Below, one piece after another: positions 52,841-64,000 of a stretch of 64,000 bases of DNA. The notes below the pieces were generated by a model. It was not told the DNA's origin, did no database searches, and saw nothing but the letters and a program-made list of their open reading frames with translations. This DNA comes from Isochrysis galbana (taxonomy: Eukaryota; Haptophyta; Isochrysidales; Isochrysidaceae). The translations under genes were made by a program, and so were the position numbers. The DNA lies in the NCBI GenBank assembly GCA_018136815.1, contig CM030932.1, positions 750,081-814,080 of the forward strand. The letters are read 5' to 3'. The first letter of the stretch is position 1, and every line of letters starts with the position of its first letter.

Positions 52841-53930
52841 GGATGCCCCGTCAGGCTGACATCAGGTTCTGATATCAGGTTATCAGGCCTACTAGACCTG
52901 ATAACCTGATATCAGGCTGATATAATGACTACTAACTTTAGAATAAAATAAAATTCACGTCAGTAAACGAGCCATCGACCCGAACCGCGAGCGATCGGCC
53001 ATGGCTCTCAGTGACGATGGATGATGGGCTGCGAGGCTGGGTGGCGGCGAGGCTGGTGGCGGCGAGGCTGGGTGGAGGTGAGGCTGGTGGAGGCGAGGCT
53101 GGTCGCAACGAGGCTGGTGGCGGCGAGGCTGGTCGTAATGAGGCTGGTGGTAACGAGGCTGGGGTGGCGGTGGGGTTGGTGGCGGCCAGGCTGGTTGCGG
53201 CGAGGCTGGTGGCTGCGAGGCTGGTGGCTGCGAGGCTGGTGGCTGCGAGGCTGGTGGCTGCGAGGCTGGTGGCTGCGAGGCTGGTGGCTGCGAGGCTGGG
53301 TGCAGGCGAGGCTGGTGGCTGCGAGGCTGGGTGGAGGCGAGGCTGGTGGCTGCGAGGCTGGGTGGAGGCGAGGCTGGTGGCGGCGACGCTGGTTGCCAGG
53401 GGGGAGGGCGACTGGTGTTGAGGTGGGGGAGGCGGGGTGGCGCTGGGGCAGGCGCGAGCGCAGCGGCGAGGCTGGCAGCGAGGCGGGTGAGCCAGCGAGG
53501 CGGGCGGCTGCGAAGGGGACGGCGGTGGGGCGAGCAGAGGTAGCAGGGGACGCGCTGGCGGCGGAGCGGGCGGGAACAGCGGCAGCAGTGGCGGGCTCCG
53601 GGGGGGGAGGGGTGTGGGGCGGGTGCGCCTCCGGCGGAGCGGCAGAGGCGGGTGCGCGGGGGGGGGCGGCGGGGGTTCCCGCGGGGGGAGGGGTGGGGGT
53701 TCGCTGGGGGGGGGCTCTCCCCTCCGCTTCCACACGAACCCCCTCTCCGCTTCTAGCTTCTAGCTAGACGTAGACGTAGTCCATTTCCTCGGATCTTAGA
53801 ATGGCTCATTAGAAAATTATAATATTAGTGGTGGACCACCTGATATCAGCCTGATATCAGGTCCTGATATCACCTGATATCAGGTATCAGGTCGCCAAGG
53901 CCTGATGACCTGAGACCTGACGGGGCATCC
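52841..53930. mobile_element. Putative non-autonomous element, 1.09 kb, with 15-bp TIRs
   Basis: GGATGCCCCGTCAGG at 52841-52855 is perfectly inverted at 53916-53930. Just inside each end lie clusters of CCTGATATCAGG-type palindromes (52860-52922 and 53828-53895). The interior is a 15-bp GCGAGGCTGGTGGCG minisatellite (about 53035-53400) and low-complexity GC DNA; its long frames (SLAATSLAAT, EAGGGEAGG) are repeat products. No flanking duplication is clear. Confidence 0.65.
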
Positions 53931-55539
53931 GGGCTCCTTGCTGTCTGTCGTTCCCCCGCGCGCGTTCTCGCTCTCGTTGTAGGTGTTCGTTGCTGAGGAC
54001 TTTTCGGTAGAAGGGGCGCAACGAAGACTACCGGTAGCTTTAAAGACAACGACTTCGTAGTGTTGGAACTACGTCATATTAGCATCCTAGAATTTGTTTA
54101 TTGTGCCCAGACACCTAAAACAGTCGCTATCTAATAGATCCCCAGCTTGAAACCGAAAAACTCGAACGCGAAAAGCGAATTTTTTGTATACGAATGTTGA
54201 AGACTACGGTCATTGACGTTCAACGACCCACGGGCAGATTCACACATACAGACTCACAGGGCACCTAAGACACTCGACCCAGTGGATTGGGGCCCTACTC
54301 GGCATTCCCTACTACTTTGCCGCAGGGATCTACCCGCGAGCGACGAAATCACGCTCGCTATGGCCTACTGAAGTCGGGCCCCAGAGGCCCTTTCGAGCGC
54401 TGGCAACGCGACCTGCAGTGGGGGGACATGGCGCCCGCGCGCGGGTGCTTCCGCGGCGCCTGCGGTCACCTTAGACCAGGAGCCGAGGCCTGACGCCAAA
54501 AAAAAAAGAGCCCTCACAACGAATTGCTGCCCCCCCACACCAGCTGGCGTGCTGACGAGGGCGTCTCGTACAGCGAGAGGCCGGCATTTGCCGGCCCCTG
54601 GACGATCGCCAACGCGATGGGCCCCACCTGGGCCGCGGTGGAAGTGGGCAGCGCACCCATGCCGGTACAGGCCCGGCCATCTCGACCCCTCTCGCCTGCC
54701 TTCCAGAGGAGCCCTGGCCGGTGGCCCATCGGACACCCCTCTCCGGGGCGCCATCGCAGCGGACCGACGTCCGAAGAAGCCCTCTTCACAGTCGACTTGA
54801 GCACAGAAGAAACCGGGCGTTTACGGGAGAATCAAGTGTTTTATTTTCGTTGATCCTATCATTAAAAATACGTTTGTTTTGACCTCTATTATCACGGTCA
54901 TATAAGCTTGATATGACCGTTGGTCGCTCACATGACATCGCACGGGCCATGCTACGCACAAACATCACATGTGTGTGACGCTCGACGCCATTGATGCAAC
55001 ATTTTGATCGATCGGAAGTGCGGCAGATAACCGTCGCCGTCACGCAACGCGCAACGCAAACTCCAGACGCTGAAGGTGATCACGCACACGCGCACACTCG
55101 CAACGTCATTACAGGGCGTACAATCTGGCACACAACCAACGGGATTGTAATGTGCGCTGCAACTACGCTTGGTGCCGCCGCGGCCCGATCGCTTGGGGTC
55201 TCCGCAAGGATACCAATTTGGGAATCGCTCGGCGCGCTCGCCAGGCGCCCGAGCACTTGCTGACCCCACGGCTGTCGGGCGCTGTTAAGTGGGTTGTCAG
55301 GGCAAACCTGGGCACCCAAAGCAGGGAGATGATAGGGGAGACTGTCAGGGGGAAGGGGGCGGACCGTGGCGAGGCTTTGGCCGTTGATAATGAGGCGGCA
55401 ATGAGGCTAACATTTTCCGTTGTCTTCCCCCCCCCTCCGAAGACTACACGGTAGTCTTTAAGACTACGCGTTTGCGCAACCGTTTTCCCCCAGCGCGAAG
55501 CCTACCCCCTCGCTTCTTTCGTTTTCATATGTATATATA
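53931..55539. other. no gene recognised; hairpin repeat at 55410-55483
   Basis: 54365-54800 has overlapping frames on both strands without family features. 55410-55483 is the second copy of the TTTTCCGTTGTCTTCCCCCC...GTAGTC repeat of 36262. A degenerate trace lies near 54020-54055 (GAAGACTACCGGTAG). Confidence 0.45.
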
Positions 55540-56090
55540 TGTACGTAGATCCCCTCCTTACCCTTACTTTCTACAAATTCTACATATTCGTTCGCTGTAA
55601 CCGCCGTTCGCAGTCGGCTCTTCCGTCGCATTGTCGCATCGTCGCTCTCTCGTCGGCTTTCTCTTCCTTGTTTGTTTCCTTTCTTCTTTCTTCTATGTTT
55701 CCCCGCTCAAGTGGGGAAAGATATATGTTAGTGTAGGTAGGGAGATGTTGGCTGAAAGTTGAGTGTGCGTGTGTTGTGATTGTTGTCGATCTGACCGGAT
55801 TGGTGATTGGTACCCCATCGGCACCCGTCGCCCGTCGCCCTCGTCTGTCGCTCTAGTCGTTCCTCGCTTCCTCGTTCTTGCTCTCGCTCTCAACTATTTG
55901 GGGAGGAGTCGCGTATCGCTATGCCTACCCCACTCGCCGGGTCGGAGGTGTTGGCCGGCGCTTGCACCATTTGCCACCCCAGGGCCTTGGCGGTCATGCA
56001 TGCTCGCGGTGGTGTCTACCGTCGGCGTAGTAGGCGTGAAGCTCTTGGAGTAGGATATCTACCCTCGCTTTCCTCGCTTGGGTGAGCACC
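55540..56090 (+). mobile_element. Retroelement-2 leader, longest copy
   Basis: Shares the leader with 41880 and 44350. ATG 55921 opens a 54-residue frame (MPTPLAGSEVLAGACTICHP) unlike the other copies' ORF1 starts, so either the family is split into subfamilies or the reading start has decayed. Confidence 0.6.
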
Positions 56091-56879
56091 GAACCTACCT
56101 TGCCTTAGACCGTAGACGAGCTCATAGAGTAATTGGTAATTGGATTGGATCAATGGTCATACACATACATTATTTCACTGTTTCTATACCTATACGTTGT
56201 TAGGCAACACACCCAGAGCGCACACATTACTAAAACGATCTCGAGCACATCAACCCATCAACCCATCAACCCACCACCACCACCCGCTTGTTGTAGCAGC
56301 TCCTCAAAGAGTAGCCTGGTCACTCACTAGGCCCCCGCGCGCGCCCCCCCCGCGCCCCCCGCCCCCGCCCCCCCTAGTTGGGCTGTCAGTCCATAAGCCA
56401 TAAGCTTACGGTGGTTTTGAGCTTACACTTACATCAGTACTTACATCAGTACTAATATCAGCTTACACCCCTATTATAACTTCTAGTATCGCTATGATTA
56501 TGATAATACTCATACTTACTGGGGGGTGTTCAGCGTGCAGCACGTGGCGCGCGCGCAAAGGGGAGGGCAGCGCAAACAAACAGAGAGCACGAGTTGGCAG
56601 GTGCATGTGAAGAGGCCAAGAGGCCAAGGTGGTGGGGGGTGGGCAGCTAGCAGGAGAGATAGGCGGGGGGAGGGAGCGGGCTGGCGCGCCTCTCTGCGCT
56701 TGTTCGCGGGGGCTCGTTCCCGTTCCGGAGTTTTGTTTTCAGTTTTATTTTTGAACTGGCAGCCTAGGCACTAACACGAGTATATCAGCTCCTGGGGAGC
56801 TAATACTAATAATGCATCTCGTACTAATATCAGTACTGTACAGTACTTACAGCCCAACTAGGAACTAGGCCGCCCCCCC
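56091..56879. other. no gene recognised
   Basis: AT-rich and C-rich spacer with ACATCAGTACTTACATCAGTAC-type short repeats near 56430 and 56820. Confidence 0.4.
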
Positions 56880-57420
56880 GCCTGACGAATTGGGATGGCC
56901 CATAGGGCCTGAGGGCAATGAGGAAGGGGCAAAGCCGGCGGCAGGCGCGGCGAGGGAGACGACTTCGGAGGTGCTGACGGGCTGAAGCCCGTCAGCAGAG
57001 GAAGGCGGGCAGGCGGGCTTGAGCGAGGGCGAGGACGGCGGCGAGAACGACATCGAGCGAGTGGCGAGAGGCGAGGGCGAGTGTGAGGAGGGCTGTGATG
57101 GCAGGGGCTGGCAAGGCGAGGCGAGTTTGTTGGGTCTGAGTGTTACGAGAGCGAGAGCGACGAGAGCGAGAGCGACGGATGACGACTGACGACAGGACGA
57201 CGGACAACGACACCCAGGAAAACACTCCGACTCTCGCCCCACGACTTTCTCACATATCTCGACTGAAATCAAACCCAAACACTCCGGCCAGACGACGACG
57301 GACGACGATCAGAAGGCGATTTGTCGGCGATCCCGTCTGGAAGGGGAATCGCACCACAACGGAAACGAGGGGCAATCCTGCCGCACAAGATTCCAAAAGA
57401 CTTACCGAATAAGACGAGAG
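56880..57420 (-). mobile_element. Retroelement-2 leader and ORF1 start, minus-strand copy
   Basis: On the minus strand a CGTCGTCCGTCG-rich leader leads to ATG 57053 and MSFSPPSSPSLKPACPPSSA. The frame continues with SSADGLQPVSTSE and PSGPMGHPNSS. The ORF1 part is the same as the fragment at 26770-26905. Confidence 0.7.
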
Positions 57421-57564
57421 AGATGCGGTGTGCCTAAGGGGGAGATGTGATGAGATTGCAAATTAAACCTGATTGCTGATTGCAATCACTGAAGTAGATA
57501 GAGAACGCGGAGAAGATAGCGAATTAAACCTATTTGCGAGGCGCCTAGGAGCTAGGAGGAAGAA
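57421..57564. other. spacer
   Basis: GAATTAAACCTGATTGC-like word occurs twice (57463 and 57523). No gene. Confidence 0.35.
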
Positions 57565-57735
57565 GGGTGGGAAACTTCCCTTCTCTTCGAGAGAAAGAGA
57601 GAGGGCGCTCCACAACCCAAGATCCTATTCGTCCAAGCGAAGCTTTTTGACCGAGAACGAGAACGAGAGAATTATAACGATAAATGCCGAACGACGACGA
57701 GAAGCCTAACGAGTGTCGATTCGCGAATGCGACAC
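57565..57735 (+). repeat. Dispersed repeat, copy 2 (partner at 11757)
   Basis: CTTCCCTTCTCTTCGAGAGA, GCTCCACAACCCAAGATCCT, ATTATAACGATAAATGCCGA and CGCGAATGCGACACCGCC in the same order as in the 11.8-kb copy. Confidence 0.6.
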
Positions 57736-58568
57736 CGCCGCGCCTCGCCTTTTCGCCTTTTTGCGGGAGCGCAGCCCAAATTTCGTTGGTTTCCCACCCA
57801 AATTTCGTGCACATTTTTTTTCCGTTGAGCGAGCCCAAATTTTGCAAAACATTTCGCGAAAACCTGGCCGGGGCCAACCGCCAACCCATGGGCGAACTAA
57901 GTATAAACTTAGTTGCCAGGGAGGGTCTAGGTCAGCGGTGTGTGTGTTTGGCCGGCATGCCACATGAGTGAGGTATGTCAGGAGCCTGTATGAGGAGTCA
58001 CGAGTCACGAGTCGTGTGATGAGGTCGCGTTTGTCCCATACTCCATATTCCATATGCGAATGCGAAGGAACGTGACCTTATAATATTAATATGGGCTGCT
58101 TGCCGCAAATGTGCTCTGATTAGCCCATGCATGTTGCGGCAGGGGCCGCCGCTCTTCCGCGCCTCGTCGCGCCGCCCCACCGCTCTCATGTGTCCCGTGT
58201 GTACCACTGACTCCTGTTCCAGGAGTCACACATAAAAGCCTCTTCGAGAGTTTTTTTGTACTGCTCTAGGAAGTAAAGATGGCCTTGCCCCAGATCTGTG
58301 CGGCGGCGCTCCCGTCCGGCGACGCGGCCTCTCTCTCTCTCCTCTCTCTCCTCTCTTTGCTTCCCTCGCGGTAGCGATGCGGAGGAAAGGAGAGGGGGGT
58401 CGATTTATACAATTTCCCAGCCGGCTTCTTCTCTCTCTCTCCGGGGCGGCGTCGGTGGAATACCTCACCTGTCCTCGGGGTTGGCTCTCCCCGTTTTATT
58501 CCCTCTCTCGCGGCGGATATTCTCTCTTCTCGCCCTCCTCCGAAGCGTCGGCAGGTCCCTCTCCTGCG
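57736..58568. other. no gene; R1 repeat end at 57885-57917, then helicase 5' flank
   Basis: CCCATGGGCGAACTAAGTAT with AAACTTAGTTGCC is the inverted start of the R1 repeat. From about 58320 a CT-rich leader precedes the helicase gene. An in-frame ATG at 58377 would add 64 residues to the helicase but codes an atypical sequence. Confidence 0.5.
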
Positions 58569-61500
58569 ATGGGCACCGAGGAGCTCCCGCTGGTGATGAC
58601 GCTGTCTGCCGGGGAGGAGTCGTGCTCGGAGGACTCGGAGTCAGATTTGGTGCTCTCCTCGTCGACGGCCGCCGCCTCACGCCCTGCCTCCGCCTCTGGG
58701 AAGAGAGAAAGAGAGAGAGAGAAGAGAGAGAAGAGAGAGAAGAGAGAGAAGAGAGAGAGAGGGAGTAAGGGGGCAACGGAGGGGAGAGGTGGGGTGGCCG
58801 AGGGTTCCTCAGCGGCCTCTGAAAGTCTGCGCCTCGATGTTCTTGCTGCTGATCTGCTAGAAGCGGCAGGCGGGCCAGCAGAGGCCGAGGGAGGCCTTGC
58901 GGCAGCGAGGAAGCGAGGGGTTTCAGCAAGAGAGGCTTCTCTTGAAGAGAAGCTGAGGGAGAGGGCGGCGTTGCTCGCGGCCGCGGCGGGGGAGGAGAGG
59001 GAGGAATCTCTCGAGGAGGAGGAGGAGGAGCCGGCCGCACTCCTGAGGGACGTCAGTACTGGCAAGAAGGCGAGGGAGGCCGCGCAGAAAAAGAAGAAGA
59101 ACGGAGAGAAAGCACAAGAGCGAGGAGAGGCGGCAGAGGGCTCTATCACGGGCGGTGCCACTGCGCGCGGGCTGGAAAAAGATGCAGCGAAGGTGGCGCT
59201 TGCTAGTTTCAAAGAACTTAAGCTCTGCCTCCCGCTCCTCAAAGCCGTGCAGGAGCTCGGCTTCAAGGCGCCCACTCCGATCCAGGTGACAGCTGTGCTG
59301 AAAAGCCTTGTGCCGAACATGAGAGGTCAGGGTTGCGCACAAGGCCTGATTACCCATCCGCTCACGCCCTGCTCGCCCGCTCGCCTTGTCGCAGGCGGCG
59401 GTCATCCCACCTGCGCTGCGCGGGGTGGACATCTGCGCGTCCGCCGTCACTGGCTCAGGTCCGGCGCCTCATCTCCCGTCCTGTCACACCTTGGCTGGCG
59501 CCCCACATGGCGGCAATGTTTGCAACCCCGGCAGGCGCCCCAACCCCTCCTTGGAGGGGCGCGTCTCTTGACGCGCTGCGCGCCACCAATTCGCAGGCAA
59601 GACGGCTGCCTTCACGCTCCCAATCCTCGAGCGCCTGCACTACCGCTCGCGGCGCGCGCAGGCGACGCGTGCGTTGGTGCTCTGCCCCACGCGTGAGCTC
59701 GCCTCACAATGCGAGAGCATGGGCCGCGTCCTGGCCAAGTTTTGCGACGCACGCTTTGCTCTCGTCGTGGGCGGCCTCTCGTCGCAGCTGCAGGAGGCCG
59801 AGCTGAGGACGAGGCCTGAGATCGTCATCGCGACTCCAGGCCGCATCCTCGACCTCCTTCGCAACGCCCAGTCGGTGCGCGCCGCCGCACCCACTGCCGC
59901 CTCGCACGCATGTGCTCACCCCGCGAATTAGAACCTCCTCGCGCGGGCCGCCGCTCGTCGAGCCGCTCCTCAACGCGCGACATGTAGGTGGGCCTCGAGG
60001 GACTTGAGATCCTCGTGCTTGACGAGGCCGACCGCCTGCTCGACCTCGGTTTTCGGCAGGAGGTAGAGGAGGTGGTCCGGATGTGCCCTACCGAGCGCCA
60101 AACGCTCCTTTTCTCGGCCACAATCACTGAGGAGGTCGCGGCGCTCGCAAACCTCTCGCTCAAATCGCCCCTGCAGGTGCGCCGCATTCGTAACTTACGC
60201 AAACCCACTAAGCACTGACGGGTATAGCGCACCGTGTGGCGCCGCTCGAGTGTGCCAACCGTGCCCACCTGTCCTGTGCACAGATCCGCGTGGATGCGCT
60301 CTATGACGTGGCGGAGCGACTGCAACAAGAGTTTGTGCGCATCAAGCCGGGCAAGGAGCACGAGCGGGAAGCACTCCTTCTCACCCTCGCCTCGCGCACG
60401 TACACGTCGCGCACCATCATCTTTGTTTCCTCTAAGGCGAGCCGGAGGCTACTCGTGGCGGCGCGCCCCCACCCTGACTGGCCCAACTGCGATTCGGCAT
60501 ACGGATACTGTGCTAGCCATAAGAGTCTCTGTGTGACCTCGGCTCGTCACCTCGCCCTCAGGCGCGCGCCCACCGGCTACGACTTATTTTTGGGCTCGCT
60601 CAACTGCGCGCGGCCGAGTTACACGGCAATCTCACGCAACTACAGCGTTTGCAGGCGCTCGAGGCATTCCGCCTAGGTGAGGCCGACTTCCTCATCGCGA
60701 CCGACTTAGCGGGGCGAGGCCTAGACATTCGCGGTGTCAGCACCGTGATCAACTTTGAGCTGCCGGCAGAACTGGCAACCTATGTGCATCGAGTGGGGCG
60801 TACTGCTCGGGCGGGCGATGAGGGTCGCGCGTGCTCGCTTGTCGGCGAGGGTGACCGCGCCTTCCTCAAGCAGGTCACGCCTAGCCCGCGCATGCGTCTG
60901 TGGCACACCCTTATCCCCGTGCGAGTCTGCTCGTCGCCTAGCCTCGCGGTAAGCCACTCTGGCGTGTGTGTCCCCTGACCATGCCGTGACCTTAGCCATC
61001 TCGGCCGTCCGCAGGTACTCCGTCACGCAAGAGGCGTCGTCAAGTCGCGCATTGTGCCGCCGGTCGCTATTGCGCATTGGGCAGCGCGTATCGGGGCAAT
61101 GGAGGGGCAAATTAGGGAGATCTTGGCCGAAGAAGGCGAAGAGAAGGCATTGCGCATCGCCGAGATGGAGGCCAACAAGGTGAGACCTGGCACCCCCCGC
61201 CCGCTGCCCCCCCTCGCCACAGGGCTCGATGTGCTGCAAGACTGCTCGGTCGCGTTGGTCCACCAATCCTTGGCGTCGCCGACCTCGTTGCCCTCAGGCT
61301 TCAAACATGATCGATTATCATGCCGAGATTATGGCGCGTCCGGCTAAGACGTGGTTTCAAACACCGAGCGAGAAGAAGGCCACCAAAGGAGCCGCCATGC
61401 TGCAGCCGCAGTCGACCCCGGCAGCCATTGCAGCCGATCAGCGCGCCAAGCTCGAGGCCGAGGCGGCTGCCAAAGCGGCAGCGGCGGCTGAGAAAAAAGC

Positions 61501-62012
61501 CAAGGTGCGCCACACGTGCGGTGGTTACGTGCGTGATGCCCACAGTGCTCTTGTCGTCGTTCGCTCAAACGCACCTTTCGCGCGTGCGGGTGCAGGTAAA
61601 GCGGGACAAGTACGCCGGCATGCCGCGCAAAAAGCGGCGCCATTTACAACGGCTCGAGGCTTGGGCGAAGCAGTCCAGCGATGGAGACGATTCCGCAGGG
61701 CATGGCGCCCCTCTTGGCGACGGCGCCAACACTGGAAGTGGCAAGGCGCTCGGTCTGCCAAACCAAAAGCTGGCGGCCCGCAAGGCCAAGGTAGTGGAGC
61801 GTAAGGCGACGCCTGGTCTGAAGAGATCCAACCCGTTTGCGGATGATTCCAAGCCGAAGAAGAAGAAGGCGCCCGCATCGGCAGCAGCTACCGGCGAGCG
61901 GTCTACTCCAGGCGCCAAGGGTGCACGATCGCAAAAGGCGGAGCGTGCTCTACCGCCGCGTAAGATCCGGTCACGCTCCAAGGCCAAATTCTCAAAGCCG
62001 AGAAAGCGGTAG
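58569..62012 (+). CDS. DDX27: DEAD-box ATP-dependent RNA helicase, DDX27/Drs1 type, nine exons
   Basis: Exons 58569-59285, 59395-59458, 59597-59874, 59988-60176, 60284-60436, 60562-60873, 61015-61179, 61298-61504 and 61596-62012; 2502 nt, 833 residues. All joins keep frame. Intron 5 is GC-AG (AAG|GCGAGC); introns 3, 4 and 8 start GTGCGC. Motifs in order: Q motif with GFKAPTPIQ, AVTGSGKT (256-263), PTREL, GG, TPGR, DEAD (365-368), SAT (396-398), ATDLAGRGLDI, HRVGRTARAG (543-552). The post-helicase part, KSRIVPP...EMEANKASNM...TWFQT then KRDKYAGMPRKKRRHLQRLE and a lysine-rich tail, is specific for DDX27/Drs1, which acts in nucleolar 60S ribosome assembly. The N-terminus is acidic and charged with an (ER/EK)n run of simple-repeat origin. 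Confidence 0.95.
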
Positions 62013-62513
62013 GAGCTGGGTCGCGGGAGTCCTAATTTCCGGGTTGCGCTCGTAGCCTCCCCACGAACTCCGCGTGGCGTATTGCTTGCTCGACGCTGCG
62101 GCGGTGCGCCCTTGAGGAGCCGCGCGCGAAGTTCTTGTTACCCGCGGTAGAAGAAGCGCAACACCTACTACAAAGGCGGAAGGAGGGCGTAGGGACACTC
62201 GCAGAGACCTGTGAGCTCTCTCTACGAGAGTGCGCGGTCAGGTGTACAAACGTTGGGAAAGGAATTTTCCTTGTAGGGAAAATCTTGAAGGCGGCACCTT
62301 GTGGCGCGCTCGTCGAATGTGTGCTCACATGCACAGGAGTGTACACAATGGTTTTGAGCTGCTCAGCCCAGTCGGGGAGCGCGTGCTCAGCAATCAGCCA
62401 GAACCCCACTTATGCTTTTCTCACTGTGCCAAGTGCGGGGGGGAGGCGAGCCACTAACGAGAAATTTTATTTTCATGTTTACATGAAAGATCAGAACTAC
62501 TTATAAGGATGGC
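62013..62513. other. no gene recognised
   Basis: 3' flank of the helicase gene; no supported feature. Confidence 0.4.
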
Positions 62514-62640
62514 AACTATCTTTATACTTGGTTCACTCATAGGGGGGCACGAGCCCCCCCCTCTCTCCACTCCTCCCCCGCTGTGGGGGAGGAACCACCC
62601 ATCCTCCTGGCATGCCCTATGGCTAGGACGCTTGCCAGGG
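62514..62640 (+). repeat. GC-rich dispersed repeat R1, copy c (5' end only)
   Basis: AACTATCTTTATACTTGGTT, then GGGGGGCACGAGCCCCCCC, CTCTCTCCACTCCTCCCC and CCATCCTCCTGGCATGCC, as at 15671. It breaks off after GCTTGCCAGG... with a short insertion. Confidence 0.8.
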
Positions 62641-62819
62641 GTGCGTGAGCGCCTTTCACTTTGTTCCGTGATGACCAATTAGTCATCGTATCTGCATGTA
62701 CCACGACGACACGTGTATTCACCACAGCACTCCGAGTTATTTTGGCACACCAACCCTGGCTCGCGGCATGGCGTGTCAGACACTCCATCGTCATTGCGCT
62801 CAAGTCGTTTGACGCGGAG

Positions 62820-63062
62820 GGGGTTCGGGGTTCTGTTGGTCTGCAGGGAACAGGACTTTGCCTGTTCCCTGCCTCTGTGGCTGCAAGGGAGGAGAGGGAG
62901 GCGGGGCCATGTCGACGTCTTGGTCGGGAGGGGCAGCGGCCTGGGAGCGCTTTGGCTCCGGCGGCTTGGGTCGGCCCCTGTGGGGCGTCGTGACGGCGAG
63001 GGGCTGGGAGAGGGGAGCGGTCGGCGCGCGCTCCATCGCTGAAACTATAACGATCGTTTTTT
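62820..63062 (-). mobile_element. LINE 5'-end fragment, copy C
   Basis: ATG 63036 on the minus strand opens MERAPTAPLSQPLAVTTPHR and continues to GKVLFPADQQ, after which it departs from the 29-kb copy. The leader ends CGTTATAGTTTCAGCG, as in the other copies. Confidence 0.85.
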
Positions 63063-64000
63063 GAAGGAACGCCGAGAAGACATGAGAGAGATGAGAGAAC
63101 GGGAAGGAAGGGATCTCGGCTGTGGGCTGTGCACGCGGGGACGCGGGGCGGGAGGCGGGGCAGGAGCAGAGGGGAGGAATGGGGTGGGGGGGAGGCACAC
63201 GCTCTAAGGATGGCTAGAACGCGTGGCGGAAGACGGAAGAGAGAGAGGAGACGGGGTGCGGGAAAGAGGGAAAGGCGGGGCGCGGGTGAAGGAACGGGGC
63301 GGGGAAGAGACACGCTCAAAAGATAGAACGTGCGGCGTGGGCGTGGTGTGGCTCCCCCTATCGACGACATGTTGCTTCTAAGGCAGGCTCGCTTGAGTGT
63401 GAGTGCCCGTATTTGGGAGAGAACTGAACGTAGCGTGCACAACTAGGCGTAGTATTTCCGGAACTCTCTACGTATTTCCGGGTCGGTCGTGGCTAGAAAA
63501 AAAGATAATTAAGTTGTCATCGAAGCAGATGTAGTTGGCGTAATGTGATGGGAGGGGGGAAGGGGGCACCAACCAAACACAACCACATCCGGCTGCACGC
63601 CACCTAACCCGCCTAGGCCTGCCGTAGCCCGTAGCAGCGAGGCGCCCTACTGACAGTGATGGCGAGATGCACCCGGATAGTGCCGACGGATGAAGAAGGG
63701 ACGACCCGTAACGTGCCCCCGCTCTCCACATTCCACCGAGAAGCACGAACATAATCTACTTGCTCCAAACAACTACGACTACGAATCAAGGCAAGCGATG
63801 AAACGCCGTTTTGCTCTTGCGAAGCTAGCGTAGAGGTCTGTCCACGGCGTCACGATCGTGAGGCATCAAATCGCTGAGTGCTCTGAATGACGTGTCCGGC
63901 GAGAAGTGGACCAAGTTAGTCACGTGCGAAGTGTAGAGACAAGCGTAGTCTTGCACCTACGCAGGTGACAAGTAGGCGCGAGGATCAAGGGCAGCAGCTG
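63063..64000. other. no gene recognised
   Basis: Purine-rich plus strand (63070-63330), then spacer to the window end. No coding region or RNA gene can be supported. Confidence 0.45.

Noticed and set aside
52938-53767. Frames with SLAATSLAAT or EAGGGEAGG repeats
   Set aside because: Products of the 15-bp minisatellite within the TIR element.
54365-54804. Overlapping frames of about 100-130 residues on both strands
   Set aside because: No family feature, and both strands are equally open because of high GC.

Overview
The window reads as nuclear DNA of a GC-rich alga with a red-lineage (secondary) plastid, most likely a haptophyte. Three things support this. Host genes are spliced, and two introns start with GC instead of GT, while six donors read GTGCGC; haptophytes are known for GC-AG introns. 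A plastid-lumen FKBP carries a signal peptide, an A|FAP transit motif and a twin-arginine thylakoid signal. Intergenic DNA is full of (GA)n/(CT)n runs, poly-C runs and proline-coding GC repeats. The species is not determined, and a pelagophyte or other stramenopile is not excluded.

Layout. 0-10 kb is repeat-dominated: a transposase helix-turn-helix fragment, a 177-bp inverted repeat with arms 3.4 kb apart, a Stowaway-like MITE (5870-6480) and two hypothetical membrane-type ORFs. 10-20 kb holds the FKBP gene, a beta-propeller/EGF/transmembrane protein, a palindrome-rich small element, a two-copy GC-rich repeat and a conserved plastid-type membrane protein. 20-29 kb holds a 5'-truncated LINE 3' end with a 20-bp direct flank repeat, a spliced PIF/Harbinger transposase, a TPM-domain membrane protein, and a LINE 5' half (ORF1 plus APE endonuclease). 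29-41 kb is the host-gene-rich part: a five-exon AI-2E/PerM-family transporter, a trans-aconitate methyltransferase-like protein, a small two-exon membrane protein and a three-exon PP4-type phosphatase. 41-46 kb is again repeats, with a 0.9-kb SPPPP-coding GC minisatellite. 46.8-51.5 kb is one large multipass membrane protein with a proline-rich region. 51.6-58 kb is simple repeat, a TIR-bounded element and retroelement leader fragments. 58.6-62 kb is a nine-exon DDX27/Drs1-type DEAD-box helicase, followed by further fragments of families already seen.

How the parts relate. The host genes are unrelated housekeeping or membrane functions and form no operon or pathway. What links the window is the repeat population. 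At least eight dispersed families recur: three LINE copies that share an intact 5' end but break off at different 3' points, leader/ORF1 fragments of a second retroelement that twice lie downstream of a LINE 5' fragment in the same orientation, two frameshifted copies of an unknown small protein, palindromic small elements, and short motifs marking the ends of unidentified elements. Exon joins were inferred by reading frame, splice dinucleotides and family knowledge; no search or alignment was run.
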